DNA of 64,000 bases from contig LT598469.1 of the NCBI GenBank assembly GCA_900074745.1, forward strand, positions 1,364,001 through 1,428,000. The letters run 5' to 3'. Position numbers and translations under genes: made by a program. Below are positions 19,911-30,411 of this stretch, in pieces. Numbering within the stretch: the stretch's first letter is position 1; each line of letters opens with the position of its first letter. The notes beneath the pieces were generated by a model that did not search any database, was not told the DNA's origin, and saw only the letters and a list, made by a program, of their open reading frames with translations. Source of the stretch: Lachancea mirantina. Taxonomy: Eukaryota > Ascomycota > Saccharomycetes > Saccharomycetales > Saccharomycetaceae.

Positions 19911-21479
19911 ATGCCAGTCGACATCGAAGATCAGGAACCTAGCATTGTCATCAATGGTGACAGCTTAGGCAACGACATACCCGAGGAGAATGAAGAGTTA
20001 GAATTGCCAGAGTTCGAAGAAGAGGTGAAGCCAAAGAAGAGCGTTGCTTTCAGCGGGCTTGATGACTTCGAATCTGAAGAAGAAAAGAGAAAACGTGAGT
20101 TTGAAGAGGGTGGTGGTCTTCCCGAACAGCCACTGAACCCAGATGCTTCGAAATTGAACCCCCTCTCTCCGGAGATCATCAACAGACAGGCCACTATCAA
20201 CATCGGAACGATCGGTCATGTGGCTCACGGCAAATCGACTGTGGTCAGAGCCATTTCCGGGGTGCAAACTGTTCGTTTCAAAGATGAACTAGAACGTAAC
20301 ATTACAATTAAGCTGGGTTATGCTAATGCCAAGATTTACAAGTGCCAAGATCCGACCTGTCCGGAGCCTGACTGTTACAGATCTTTCAAGTCCGACAAAG
20401 AAGTGTCACCAAAGTGTGAACGTCCAGGGTGTGGTGGTCGCTACAAGCTAGTCCGTCACGTGTCTTTCGTAGACTGTCCGGGCCACGACATTCTTATGAG
20501 TACCATGTTGTCAGGTGCTGCCGTGATGGACGCGGCGCTACTTCTGATCGCCGGTAATGAATCATGTCCTCAACCCCAGACTTCCGAGCACTTGGCTGCC
20601 ATCGAAATTATGAAATTGAAGCACGTTATTATTCTACAAAATAAGGTTGATTTGATGCGTGAAGAGACGGCAGTTGAACATGAGAAATCCATTCTGAAAT
20701 TTATCAGAGGTACAATAGCAGACGGCGCCCCAGTTGTACCTATCTCTGCTCAGCTGAAGTACAACATTGACGCCGTGAACGAGTTTATTGTTAAAAGCAT
20801 TCCAGTGCCACCAAGAGATTTTATGGCGTCTCCTCGTCTGATTGTCATTCGTTCGTTTGACGTTAACAAACCGGGTGCTGAGATCGAGGATTTGAAGGGT
20901 GGCGTCGCAGGTGGGTCCATTTTGAACGGTGTTTTCAAGTTAGGTGACGAAATTGAAATTAGACCCGGTATTGTGACTAAAGATGAACAAGGCAAGATTC
21001 AATGTAAGCCAATCTTCTCCAACATTGTTTCTTTGTTTGCCGAACACAACGATTTAAAGTTTGCTGTTCCGGGTGGTCTGATCGGTGTAGGGACAAAAGT
21101 AGACCCAACTTTATGCAGAGCTGACCGTTTGGTTGGTCAAGTGGTTGGTGCCAAGAGTCATCTACCAAGCATTTACACTGACATCGAAATTAACTATTTC
21201 TTGTTACGTCGTTTGCTTGGTGTTAAGACCGATGGCCAGAAGCAAGCTAAGGTGAGAAACCTAGAACTAAACGAAGTTTTGATGGTTAACATAGGTTCTA
21301 CAGCCACAGGTGCTCGTGTAGTTGCCGTTAAGGCCGATATGGCGAGACTTCAACTAACTTCTCCAGCTTGTACCGAAGTTAATGAGAAGATTGCATTGTC
21401 AAGACGTATCGAAAAGCATTGGCGTCTAATCGGTTGGGCTACTATCAAAAAGGGTACGACGCTAGAACCCATTGCTTAA
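19911..21479 (+). CDS. GCD11: translation initiation factor eIF2 gamma
   Basis: GTPase subunit of eIF2; with GTP it carries initiator Met-tRNA to the 40S subunit. 522 residues (527 in S. cerevisiae). The acidic N-terminal extension (residues 1-90) is followed by G1 GHVAHGKS (about 101-108), the zinc-ribbon cysteines in [11 protein letters not shown] and CERPGCGG, G3 DCPGHD, and G4 NKVD. Two beta-barrel domains follow, ending [17 protein letters not shown]. Codon use is moderately biased. PAC/RRPE-type motifs lie upstream. It corresponds to YER025W, with YAT2 (YER024W) nearby on the same strand. Confidence 0.97.
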   Translation: MPVDIEDQEPSIVINGDSLGNDIPEENEELELPEFEEEVKPKKSVAFSGLDDFESEEEKRKREFEEGGGLPEQPLNPDASKLNPLSPEIINRQATINIGTIGHVAHGKSTVVRAISGVQTVRFKDELERNITIKLGYANAKIYKCQDPTCPEPDCYRSFKSDKEVSPKCERPGCGGRYKLVRHVSFVDCPGHDILMSTMLSGAAVMDAALLLIAGNESCPQPQTSEHLAAIEIMKLKHVIILQNKVDLMREETAVEHEKSILKFIRGTIADGAPVVPISAQLKYNIDAVNEFIVKSIPVPPRDFMASPRLIVIRSFDVNKPGAEIEDLKGGVAGGSILNGVFKLGDEIEIRPGIVTKDEQGKIQCKPIFSNIVSLFAEHNDLKFAVPGGLIGVGTKVDPTLCRADRLVGQVVGAKSHLPSIYTDIEINYFLLRRLLGVKTDGQKQAKVRNLELNEVLMVNIGSTATGARVVAVKADMARLQLTSPACTEVNEKIALSRRIEKHWRLIGWATIKKGTTLEPIA

Positions 21480-21771
21480 ATGAGTTTTTGGCTTGCTTCT
21501 GTACCACTCAAGTCATAAGCTTGTACCAACAAGGAACAAGCGCTGCAAACCAAGCTACCCCGCTTGCGTCAATCTAATTCGCACTCCTACCTGTATAATG
21601 TTAAGAGCATGTATTTGTCGAAAACGGCCTTTGGATCGTGCAACAACGGTGAAATTTGAGAGATTTTGAACTCAAAAACGACAGAGCTTGTTGTACTCTA
21701 TGGTGAACGATGAAAGATTGTTATGTAAAATGATATGCATTCATGTGGAACTTTTGTAATTTCATGTAATA

Positions 21772-23805
21772 TTATGCTAAGGTGCTATCGAGATTAAGCG
21801 TTGAAGCAGCGGCTTGGAATGCCTCTGACTTGGTAAACTTGGGTAAAGAATCAACCTTCATAAGACGGTAGATTCGTCGCCCTACACTTTCAAAAAGAGG
21901 GTAAAGCTGTCTCAAAGTTTTAAGAATGCCCGTGAGTGTTTCTTCCGCGCTTCCCCCATGTTGGTACGACTGGCAAGTATCCGACGAAAAGCTGCTTACA
22001 TTAGCGGGTCCGCTGATTGCTTGGAGGGCTACACTTTTTGCCTCTGTTTCGTCGCACGACGATGCATGGAATTCGTCGTTGTCATTCTTCACAGCAGTGC
22101 ATTCTATCCTTCCCGAATTCGCCGCGCCCTTGGTATACAAGCACGGCTGTGGGTTTAGAACCACCTCAGTGATGGACTCTCTCAGACAATGATCAATGTT
22201 CAGCTGAAACGGGGCCCCGACTGTGATATAAGAAGAAAATATTTGATATGCTATCTCCAAACATTCGTTGGCTTGCTTGAGAAGAGCTGAATTTGTCGTA
22301 ATCACGATAATGTCATTGAACTGTCTAGCCCTGGATACCCTTCGCTTATCTTGAGACCTATGTGATTTCAAATCCATCAGATCTTTCAGGATCGTCATTC
22401 TTTTCAAAAACTTTTTGATCTCGAAGTAAACGTCTAAGTTTTCCGCGCAGTATTCGCTTTCCAAATGGTTCCTGAACAGGTGTCGCATGCCTGGATCTTT
22501 GAGAATGTGACTGAGATCTACGTAGGCCACTGTTTGTTTAAGTATCGTCACATCGTTGAATTCTTTCAGCTCACAGGCTTTCTTTTTCATGAGGGTAGCG
22601 GAATCAGCGAGACTGATAAAAGAAGTTTGCGCACTAAGACCGTAAAGACTTCTGCGATTTTTTTTAAGTTTGTTCATTTGTTTCCAGCCCAGTGTCTCAA
22701 ATCCTGATTCAGTCAACGTGTAAAAACATTTGGAGCCTATCGAAAATTTCCCGCGGTAATTCTCAGTATTTATTGAGTAGATTGGGCGGATGAGTCCGTT
22801 TCTCAGGAAAAGTGACATGACAGTTACTGCCTCTCTTGGATACATAATATCAGTGCAATCCATGAGCCATTGCCACATTGCCTTCGTCGTAAACAAGACA
22901 TCCACCACGTCACCACCAACAGTCTTTGAGCCCAAAAGTCTAAGCCCGCTACTGGAGACGTAATATTGAACATGTGCGGTTGAATCCGGATTGGTAAAAA
23001 ATCTGTGCGCCAAAGGTGACTCTCTCGTCTCATCGTGATTAGGTGGTGAAGTTGGAGATCTGCGAGTATTGGAACTGTCAACGGTAAGGCCATTTCTCGG
23101 TAAATCGAAACTTTCAAAAGTAAAACTTTCATCATCACATTCTATGAGCTGACTCAGAGACGGTAATTTGTCGCTTTTCTTTGACGGAGACCACTCATTG
23201 GGCGTATCACCCATTAATTTGGAAAACAATAATGAAACGAAGTAGTCGCTGTGAATAATGGCGTCAGTCATTGCGCTTCGCTCAAATGAAAACAGTTCCA
23301 TGGAGTTCAAAGGAGACGTCAAAATCGGTGGCAGTTCCTTAAGTCCAATTTGGCGAACAAACTTCATCAAAATAGCGACCCCCTTGGGGGTAGGCTGCAG
23401 AAGAACCTTGTCCTTAGGTGTAACTCTAGTCCTGTCTCCAGGGGCGTGTATAAGTTTGGCGTCCATGAAAGTCGCTAGCAAGCACGTCGCAAGCTCGCTA
23501 TGGATGGCGTACGAAACGGTAACACTTGTGATATTCAGATTGACGTTCAGCTTGAAACTGGCCATAGTGTCGATTGCCTCTTTCATATAAAACGTAAACG
23601 AGTGGTGTCGGTGCAAGTTAGAAAACATTTTCATGCGATTCGGCGACGGCCGTTCCTTCAAATTGAGACATATGAGTAGCACTGAGAAAACTTTCCTCAG
23701 TTCATCAGAACAAATTAGCCCATTCGACGTACGTTTAAATGTTGTCGAGGCTAATTTCTGGAATCCAATGCCCTCTTTTATAACCTCTTTATTATTATCG
23801 ATCAT
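21772..23805 (-). CDS. SST2: RGS protein Sst2, GTPase activator for the pheromone G alpha
   Basis: Ends mating-pheromone signalling by speeding GTP hydrolysis on Gpa1. 677 residues (698 in S. cerevisiae). DEP domains occupy the N-terminal half, with a DEP-like strand-helix region around AMWQWLMDCTDIMYPREAVT (about 308-327); these tether Sst2 to the receptor tail. The RGS domain near the C-terminus begins about DPGMRHLFRNHLESEYCAEN (residues 437-456) and is split by a low-complexity insert, as in Sst2. It converges with GCD11 and lies next to LEU3's block as in YLR451W-YLR452C. Confidence 0.93.
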   Translation of the reverse strand: MIDNNKEVIKEGIGFQKLASTTFKRTSNGLICSDELRKVFSVLLICLNLKERPSPNRMKMFSNLHRHHSFTFYMKEAIDTMASFKLNVNLNITSVTVSYAIHSELATCLLATFMDAKLIHAPGDRTRVTPKDKVLLQPTPKGVAILMKFVRQIGLKELPPILTSPLNSMELFSFERSAMTDAIIHSDYFVSLLFSKLMGDTPNEWSPSKKSDKLPSLSQLIECDDESFTFESFDLPRNGLTVDSSNTRRSPTSPPNHDETRESPLAHRFFTNPDSTAHVQYYVSSSGLRLLGSKTVGGDVVDVLFTTKAMWQWLMDCTDIMYPREAVTVMSLFLRNGLIRPIYSINTENYRGKFSIGSKCFYTLTESGFETLGWKQMNKLKKNRRSLYGLSAQTSFISLADSATLMKKKACELKEFNDVTILKQTVAYVDLSHILKDPGMRHLFRNHLESEYCAENLDVYFEIKKFLKRMTILKDLMDLKSHRSQDKRRVSRARQFNDIIVITTNSALLKQANECLEIAYQIFSSYITVGAPFQLNIDHCLRESITEVVLNPQPCLYTKGAANSGRIECTAVKNDNDEFHASSCDETEAKSVALQAISGPANVSSFSSDTCQSYQHGGSAEETLTGILKTLRQLYPLFESVGRRIYRLMKVDSLPKFTKSEAFQAAASTLNLDSTLA

Positions 23806-23876
23806 TAGCTCAAAATTTTCCTCTAAAGGTTATTACGACATCATTTGCGTCGAAGTCCATAACTAATAAATAGACA

Positions 23877-24144
23877 ATGCACCAACCTAACGGTCATCGT
23901 TTGCATATTGCTTCAGATTTTCTCAAGGGCCAACCCAAGGTTTCAAGGTCGGTCTCATCTTGAAACAGTGCAGCCCAACTTTTCGAACCTCAAAATCAAG
24001 AATTTGTCGATTGAGGTTGCATTGCGCCCAACACCAAGACATGCGGTGGTTCGAAACCCGATACCTGACATTAAATCAGGCCATACGACTCGGCCTCACC
24101 TGACCCAACTTGAATCTGTTAATGAGGACGTGGATGACGTTTAG
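23877..24144 (+). CDS. possible small gene split over two frames
   Basis: In the 354-bp gap between SST2 and BUR1, an ATG at 23877 opens 28 codons (MHQPNGHRLHIASDFLKGQP). An overlapping frame without ATG runs from 23863 to a stop at 24144 and has a protein-like composition (SNLKIKNLSIEVALRPTPRH, ending ESVNEDVDDV). One base shift near 23940-23955 would be needed to link them. A short intron is less likely because no GTATGT donor was found. No homologue was recognised. It may be a real small gene with a sequencing error, a decayed gene, or chance. Confidence 0.3.
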
Positions 24145-24159
24145 GCTTATGCAAGATAA

Positions 24160-26046
24160 TTAATAAAGGTTTGCAATATCTTCAGACGTCACAGAAGGCT
24201 TTTTCGACTCGCTGTTGTGACTTTCGGAGTTTCCATTGGAATAGTGCCTTTGATGCAAATCTTGGCCTTTAACCTCGGATTGATGCCCTTCATTGTTCAG
24301 GCCGGAACCCTTATTACGGTTAGATGGTTGTGGCAAACCGGATTTTGAAACAGGTGTATAGTTGGCATTCGATACGTCACCTGAGTTTGAATGGTCTTTG
24401 GGCCTATTCAAATTGCCATAGCCGTATCTTGACCGCTGATTTCCAGGCCAGCCGTTATCTCGAGTTGCGCCTTGATAGCGAGAGCCTTTGTAACGTTGTT
24501 TCGTAGAGGTCTGTGTACTTGAGACGTTTGAACCACTGTATCTGCTTTGATGTTTTTGAGGACCAGGACCAGGGTTCTGGGTAGTCGTAGGTGGCCGCTG
24601 AGCGGTTGGCTGTTGACGCGGTAGTGTATCTTGAGTAAAGGGCCGGTTGTTTCGTGATGGTTTTCCAGGCTGGCTTTGCAATGGTGTGGCTTGAAAATTG
24701 GGTTTGGTGGGTGTTAGCTTTTCAGACGGAAATCCAGGACCCTGGGCTTTTTCTGGTCGTCTGGCTCCTCTGTAACGCGATATGCCACCGGCCAAGGGGT
24801 CCTTCTCGACGATATGACCAGCAGGTGCAGCCGGAGGCTGCTGACTTAAAGATCTGTTCTGCTCTTGTTTGTAACGCTTTATATCAGCTTCGTGACATTC
24901 TTCACACGGCAAAAGCAGTCGCTCAGCAGGAAGAGGTTCCTCTGTAAAGAAAGCATGACGCTGGGCAGCCATAGCCGTAAGTCGTTTGTAAGGGTCGAGC
25001 GCCAATAATTTCTTGAGTAAATCCAGTCCTAATTCTGACAAATGAGGTCCAAATCTGTCCGCAATTGTACCCGTGTAGCTGGTTGCTGTGAGTTCCGCTC
25101 CTGGTAAGTATCTTGCCAGGGCCCATATCTCTTCGCTAGGGGTCCCCATTAGCTTGAAGATAACATGACCCTGATCGATGTCGGTTTGACCTTGCAAAAT
25201 TGGCTTTTTCTCAAACAGTTCTGCAAATACACAACCGACACCCCACATGTCGATCGCAGTAGTATAATTCTTGTCGCCTAAAACTAACTCTGGAGCTCGA
25301 TACCACCTCGTGACGACCACTGAGGTGTATTTGGCATCAACACCTGCACCTCCTGGATATTTCTGGTTGGGTGGCGCACCGTAGTAGTTTCTGGCAAGTC
25401 CAAAATCTGCAATTTTCAGTATTCCTTTGTGGTCGATCAGCAAATTGGCAGTCTTGATGTCTCGGTGCATATATTTTTGACAGTGGATGTAGTTCATGCC
25501 CTCCAAAATTTGAAGTAATATGTTCTTGATATCGGCCATCTGTAGACTTATCCGTGGATTGTGCAGTATACCAGAGAGATCTGAAACCATGTAGGGTAGA
25601 ATCATATAAAAAGATTTCCCCAAAACAGCTCCCTGGCTATCGTTGTTTGTTGCACTTTGCGAAGGAGGATAGTCGTAAACCATCTCGATCAACTTTATCA
25701 CATTTTTATGATTCAACTTTCTCAAAATCATTATCTCCCGTTGAGCCGTTATGGGGAATAAATCTTTCTCAGCCTTGACAATGATGCGCTTCATAGCAAC
25801 TTGCCTCTGTGTTTCGAGATGCACACCCATGTAAACCTCTCCAAATGTACCTTGACCCAGTTTCTTCTCTTCCTTGTAAATTCCCGAAAATGCTGTGCAT
25901 CCATATACTTTGGCATTGAGCCTCGCTTTCAGCTCTATGAAGTCAAGTCCCGTTTTGTCATCTTTTTGAACCGTTGGCGTTTGCTTTACTTTTCCTATCT
26001 TATATTTATACTCCGGTCTTTTCGAATCTACCACTTCCTGACTCAT
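24160..26046 (-). CDS. BUR1: cyclin-dependent kinase Bur1 (Sgv1)
   Basis: CDK9-like kinase that with cyclin Bur2 phosphorylates the RNA polymerase II tail, linker and Spt5 to promote elongation. 628 residues (657 in S. cerevisiae). The kinase domain covers about 57-365: glycine loop GQGTFGEVY (64-72), VAMK lysine at 86, catalytic [10 protein letters not shown], and [10 protein letters not shown] with the T-loop after it. The C-terminal 240 residues are Gln/Pro/Asn/Ser-rich and disordered, with RYRG/RYSG/RYQG repeats. ORC4 follows as in YPR161C-YPR162C, giving strong synteny support. Confidence 0.95.
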   Translation of the reverse strand: MSQEVVDSKRPEYKYKIGKVKQTPTVQKDDKTGLDFIELKARLNAKVYGCTAFSGIYKEEKKLGQGTFGEVYMGVHLETQRQVAMKRIIVKAEKDLFPITAQREIMILRKLNHKNVIKLIEMVYDYPPSQSATNNDSQGAVLGKSFYMILPYMVSDLSGILHNPRISLQMADIKNILLQILEGMNYIHCQKYMHRDIKTANLLIDHKGILKIADFGLARNYYGAPPNQKYPGGAGVDAKYTSVVVTRWYRAPELVLGDKNYTTAIDMWGVGCVFAELFEKKPILQGQTDIDQGHVIFKLMGTPSEEIWALARYLPGAELTATSYTGTIADRFGPHLSELGLDLLKKLLALDPYKRLTAMAAQRHAFFTEEPLPAERLLLPCEECHEADIKRYKQEQNRSLSQQPPAAPAGHIVEKDPLAGGISRYRGARRPEKAQGPGFPSEKLTPTKPNFQATPLQSQPGKPSRNNRPFTQDTLPRQQPTAQRPPTTTQNPGPGPQKHQSRYSGSNVSSTQTSTKQRYKGSRYQGATRDNGWPGNQRSRYGYGNLNRPKDHSNSGDVSNANYTPVSKSGLPQPSNRNKGSGLNNEGHQSEVKGQDLHQRHYSNGNSESHNSESKKPSVTSEDIANLY

Positions 26047-26510
26047 TATGGACCCGGGAAACAGTAGATGATGAGAGATGAATCTGCGTTTGTCAAGTGT
26101 TTAAATTTCCAGGCCCGGAAGCTTTAATTCAAGTTAGAAAAATTGAAGACCCTGTGCTTGGAAAACCTTTTCGTTCATGGTGATAGTGAAAAATGTTACC
26201 ACGAAGCTAAAACAGGCATAACCCGGGCGATCAAAAGCGCTGGTTTATGCTGGTAATCATGTTTTAAGTCCAATGTTCCTATTGATTATCTTGGGTGATC
26301 CCATCTAAATAGTTCTGCTATTTATTGATTTTTTTGTCAGGCTCGTGTTCTGACTGTAACCGGCCAAATTAGATCTAATTTAATGCTATGGTTAAAGACA
26401 TATACATAAAAATTGAGAGGTCATTTTGGGAGATGAACCAAATGCAATGCCTTTTTTGAGGTAGCTGCTATCACCGCAAGATGTAAAAAGTAAGTGCTCG
26501 TTCGACATTA
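26047..26510. other. intergenic, BUR1 promoter and ORC4 3' flank
   Basis: 464 bp, AT-rich, with both neighbours transcribed leftward. No ORF, RNA or repeat seen. Confidence 0.4.
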
Positions 26511-28166
26511 TCAAAGTTGAGTCCAATTGTAGAACATGGAAGACTGCGGTAAAGTTTTCCGAATCTCAAACAAGGTTATCTGCAGCTGGAAAATCCTCAA
26601 ATCAAACGGGATGCTAGTCCCAGTATTCTGGTAATTGCTTGCTTGAAATGCAGCCTGGGCGGAGGCTCGAAGGCCCACTGCTCCCTTTTCGGTTAGCAAG
26701 CCCATGTCAATCAGGTTTTCCCAAACATTTTTAACGTCACGCTTGCTCCACACTCGCAGCGTGTTATCCAGCTTGAAGCCATCTCCGTCAGCCTGGGTTA
26801 CTGATGGAATTTTTTTGTTCGTCTCCTTTATCATACTGGCGTATTCAGCATAAGATAAATTAAAATTCACCGAGTCTTCGTGTTTGAGAGCAGCTCTTGC
26901 GGCCGCTGTGAGCAACGCCACTTCAAGGTCGGACAGCGACTCAACTTTTGCCACAAGAGAGTTAGCATATTGATTTTCAAAATACGCTTCGATCGTTGTG
27001 CAAGATGTTATGGCCTTAATCAGGCCCTCAAGGCTTTTCTCCCTAGAAAATGCAAAGAATACTGCAGTAGTCAGTAGCGGTAGAGAACGAAATGTCTCAA
27101 AATTGCTTCGCAGCATCGAGCACAACCTTGACGTTTCTGTACTGAGTAGAGCCTGAACGGCCTGATTCCAAGTCGCAGCCGTAGCACTATGTTTTTCTTG
27201 CAAAAGTATCTCATCTCTAAAATTGTCGATGAACTCAGGTAAAGTTGTAATTTGCGGAACGAAAATGATTCTCTGAGAGAACCTACTTTTCACCCTTTTC
27301 TCAAGGTTCTCGACCACAGTGAGCTTCGTTGTGCAACCCAGGATACAAACTGGAACCTGGGCTTGCTCTACCATGTCGAACAGGTTGTACAAAAGCGTCT
27401 GCCTCATGGGACCTGCAAAGGCATCTATTTCGTCGAAAATAAATATGATGGAGATTTTATCATTCCTTGATAACGCCGTAGTCTTCTCCCTCCAAGAGCT
27501 ATCGACAAGCCGCAAGATTTTCTCAAAAACTTCGGCGAGAGACCCGCTGCTGATTTGAAGCTCTGTCTCCTCCTTCCCGTGTAAACCTTGTAGCTGGCTC
27601 TCCAGCTGCAGCGCAATGCTATTGATGGCTGCAAGTTCCGAATGAACGAATCCATTCAGACGAATGACGACAAATTGTTTATCGAATTTTTGGCTCAGTA
27701 ACGCGATATGATGGTTGATCACAGCAGTCTTTAAACTCCCTCTTGGTCCAACAAGGATCGCAGAATGGCTCTCCTTCTGGACAACGGACTGATTAAGGAT
27801 CCTTTGCACCTCGTGAGACGTATCCCTAACAAACTTGGGAAGCCTGGCCTGACCAGCAGGTAAGGTGTGATTGAGTTGTTGGAGTAGCGCGTCTTTAAAC
27901 GTCAGAAACTCAGAATTTGGCATTTTCGAGTCCTCTCGTTCCTCAAGTCTCCGCTTTTTCGCCGCCATTTCACAATCGGACATCAAAGGTTTGTTAGAGT
28001 CTGGAAATTGAGCATCATGCTCAAAAAGGTCCGTAGTCAACGTTCTTTTCACCGCATCGCCGCTGCTGACGGATGCGACTTCGTTCAAGCTTCGCTCCTG
28101 TTGGCTAGAAACCTCACCTTCAATCGATCTCTCGTACGGTGAAATGTCATCGCCAAGACTGATCAT
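26511..28166 (-). CDS. ORC4: origin recognition complex subunit 4
   Basis: Subunit of the six-protein ORC that marks replication origins and loads Mcm2-7. 551 residues (529 in S. cerevisiae), the extra length being in the low-complexity N-terminus (1-90). The AAA+ region has the degenerate Walker A GPRGSLKT (about 139-146), close to the GPRQSYKT of S. cerevisiae, and Walker B IIFIFDEIDAFAGPMRQTLL (about 242-261). The winged-helix C-terminus ends MFYNWTQL, nearly identical to the yeast end. In S. cerevisiae the duplicated sister locus encodes Rif2 next to SST2; here SST2, BUR1 and the single ORC4 lie together, as expected before the genome duplication. Confidence 0.95.
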   Translation of the reverse strand: MISLGDDISPYERSIEGEVSSQQERSLNEVASVSSGDAVKRTLTTDLFEHDAQFPDSNKPLMSDCEMAAKKRRLEEREDSKMPNSEFLTFKDALLQQLNHTLPAGQARLPKFVRDTSHEVQRILNQSVVQKESHSAILVGPRGSLKTAVINHHIALLSQKFDKQFVVIRLNGFVHSELAAINSIALQLESQLQGLHGKEETELQISSGSLAEVFEKILRLVDSSWREKTTALSRNDKISIIFIFDEIDAFAGPMRQTLLYNLFDMVEQAQVPVCILGCTTKLTVVENLEKRVKSRFSQRIIFVPQITTLPEFIDNFRDEILLQEKHSATAATWNQAVQALLSTETSRLCSMLRSNFETFRSLPLLTTAVFFAFSREKSLEGLIKAITSCTTIEAYFENQYANSLVAKVESLSDLEVALLTAAARAALKHEDSVNFNLSYAEYASMIKETNKKIPSVTQADGDGFKLDNTLRVWSKRDVKNVWENLIDMGLLTEKGAVGLRASAQAAFQASNYQNTGTSIPFDLRIFQLQITLFEIRKTLPQSSMFYNWTQL

Positions 28167-30411
28167 GCTCTCAAAGCAGACACGAGTAGTCTACAGCGAT
28201 AGATTATGGATCCCGTTTCTGGATCACTAGCAAACATGCTTTTCCAGTAGCGGGTGATTTACGATTTCGTCAAAAGTGATACTAATCTCAAATTTGAAAT
28301 TTTGATACCAACATCGCTTCGGACGGATGTTGAACGGGCTAGCTCATCGGTTCCCTGGGCGGGCAACGGAGACAAACTCAGGAAACTATCACCCCCACTC
28401 TCGCGAAACCCTATAGCCCCCAGAACCCTTGTTTGTTTTGTAAATACCCAAAGGAACTCAAACACGGGATTTGGACGGGACTGCCCATCGGCATCCGGAC
28501 TAGCGGTAAAACTGCTTACCGTGCGCTAACGTGCCTGCACTGCATCCCGGACAGTCGCAAGCCTTGTCCGACGCACTTCGTCAACTTTTGCAAAGCTTGC
28601 GCTTACTAGAGCATGCGCAGGCTCAATTGAGCTTCATGTGAAGCTCAAAAGCGCCGCATAAGCGCACCAGTTAGATACTGCAAGACCGATCGATCCTGCA
28701 GTGCATGATGCAGCTGCATGGAAAACTCAAAAATTTCGTAATAGTTGTCCATGTCTGCGTCAAGTAAGGTCCAAGCCTCGAACAGTCGTTGTAGCGCTGC
28801 GTTGGAAACCTGTGGCGAGAGCCTGCAGAACCATTATGCAATGGAAGCCTGCAGGAGGGCTGCAAAGAACATTTGAGTTTTACCAAATACGGTGTATGCT
28901 AACGTCATCACCCGCTTTGGGTTAGTTTCAAAGAAATTCATCGTACTGATGCAAGGGCATATGCTGCATCCGTCACCTATAACAACAGAGCTTTTTTGAT
29001 TAACTAAGATTTTTTTTCCGGTACCGCCGTTCCCCTCAACGCTTACTCTTTCGAACTTTTCTGAGCTGGATCTTACTTTTACGATTTCCCAGTATGGCGG
29101 TGATACAAGGGTTAGTAAAATAACGGCCGTAGGCGGTCCACAGCCGTAGGACCAGCGCACCGGACCGTTCGGTGGACATCAGTTAGTGCGATAGAGAAAA
29201 TAGGTTGAGAACACAGGCGGTAGTGGGCGGATAAACTACCAGCGTAATTCGTAAATTGGTTCCTGGCAGTCACCCTGGAAGAATGGGGTGAGGGGCGGGG
29301 GTTGGCCAGGCTCAAAGCCAACAGCGGTTGCCTTTAGGATGCCCTCCTCAAGTGGGTGGAAGCCAGACTTAGCAGTCCTCGCAGTGCGGGTGCCATGCGC
29401 ATGAGCCATGAGATTACCGGTGGATACAATGCACTCAGGCCAACGCAGGCCCCGCCTGGCTTCTCCGACTCCTCCGAGCAGTCACGCAGAACCGTCATTG
29501 ATCGCTTCTTGATGCAGCTGCATCTTGCACAGGCAACCGGCAAAAGTTCCACAGGCACTAGACGTGCCTACGTCACCTACGAAGGCATTGTGGTTCTGGT
29601 GCCTTGTATCTGCATATTTCCTGCATAGTCACGAAATGCGCTCAAAGGTGCATAACAGAAGGAACGGTAAGCAAAAAGCGTATGTAATCGAGAAACGAGA
29701 GAGCACAGCGACCAGACCAGAGAATGAGATGCAGAACACAGAGCGATCGCGACAAACGATTAGCTCATATAATACGCGGTGAAGACTTTCACGTTGTCCA
29801 GCATGTTCATTCAACCCTAATTACTTCTGCTCGGGAACTACCAGAAACCGCTGGGCTCCGCTAGCCTCAAAGTTCTGAGCTTGTGGGGTACTTTTTCTCG
29901 GGAAAGGGATGCGACCGTCCAAAAAAAGCAGAAGGCAAAGTTTCCATGCAGCCTTCTCGAGGCACAAAAGGCACATGAAGGCACGCACATGACTACTTAT
30001 GCACTGCTCTGCATTCGCTGTTCAACTGCACGGCTACACAGGCACCATACATGCCCGTTAGGCACGTAATGCAGGCACCATCTGGTTAATGCACTGATAT
30101 AGGCACGCCTTGCGCTAACACTAGTAAACGTTAGCGCCGTCGCCCAGAGCCTGTCAGCCGCTATCTCCTCACTTAAAATTCTCACTAAAGCAGATGCAGG
30201 CGCCTAATACGCCAGCTTACGGGACGGTTACCGGCGTTTCTCGTAGATCTTGCCTCCTCCTGCGTCCGTGCGTTTCCCTTAGCGGACCGAATGAATAAAA
30301 TTTCAAATTTCCGATTCCCGAGTTTCCAGAACTAATGAGTATAAAACTGTGGAAGCCCTCTCACATGCATAGCCAGCTCCATTTCTCGAGGAAGCCCAGA
30401 AACAACACTTC
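28167..30411. other. 2.2-kb gene-free divergent region upstream of the adhesin
   Basis: Between ORC4 (leftward) and the adhesin (rightward). No convincing ORF. The middle part (about 28.5-30.2 kb) is less AT-rich than other spacers here and repeats short words: GATGCAGCTGCAT occurs at about 28709 and 29512; CCTGCAG, GGCACG and GCAGGC recur. Hairpin-prone stretches occur at 29120-29260 (for example GGTAG...CTACC). A long regulatory region with non-coding transcripts, as at FLO11, is one reading; a decayed gene or an unrecognised large RNA are others. Confidence 0.45.

Noticed and set aside
28500-30300. RNase P, SRP or telomerase RNA
   Set aside because: Structured-looking GC stretches exist, but none of the conserved core motifs known to me could be matched.
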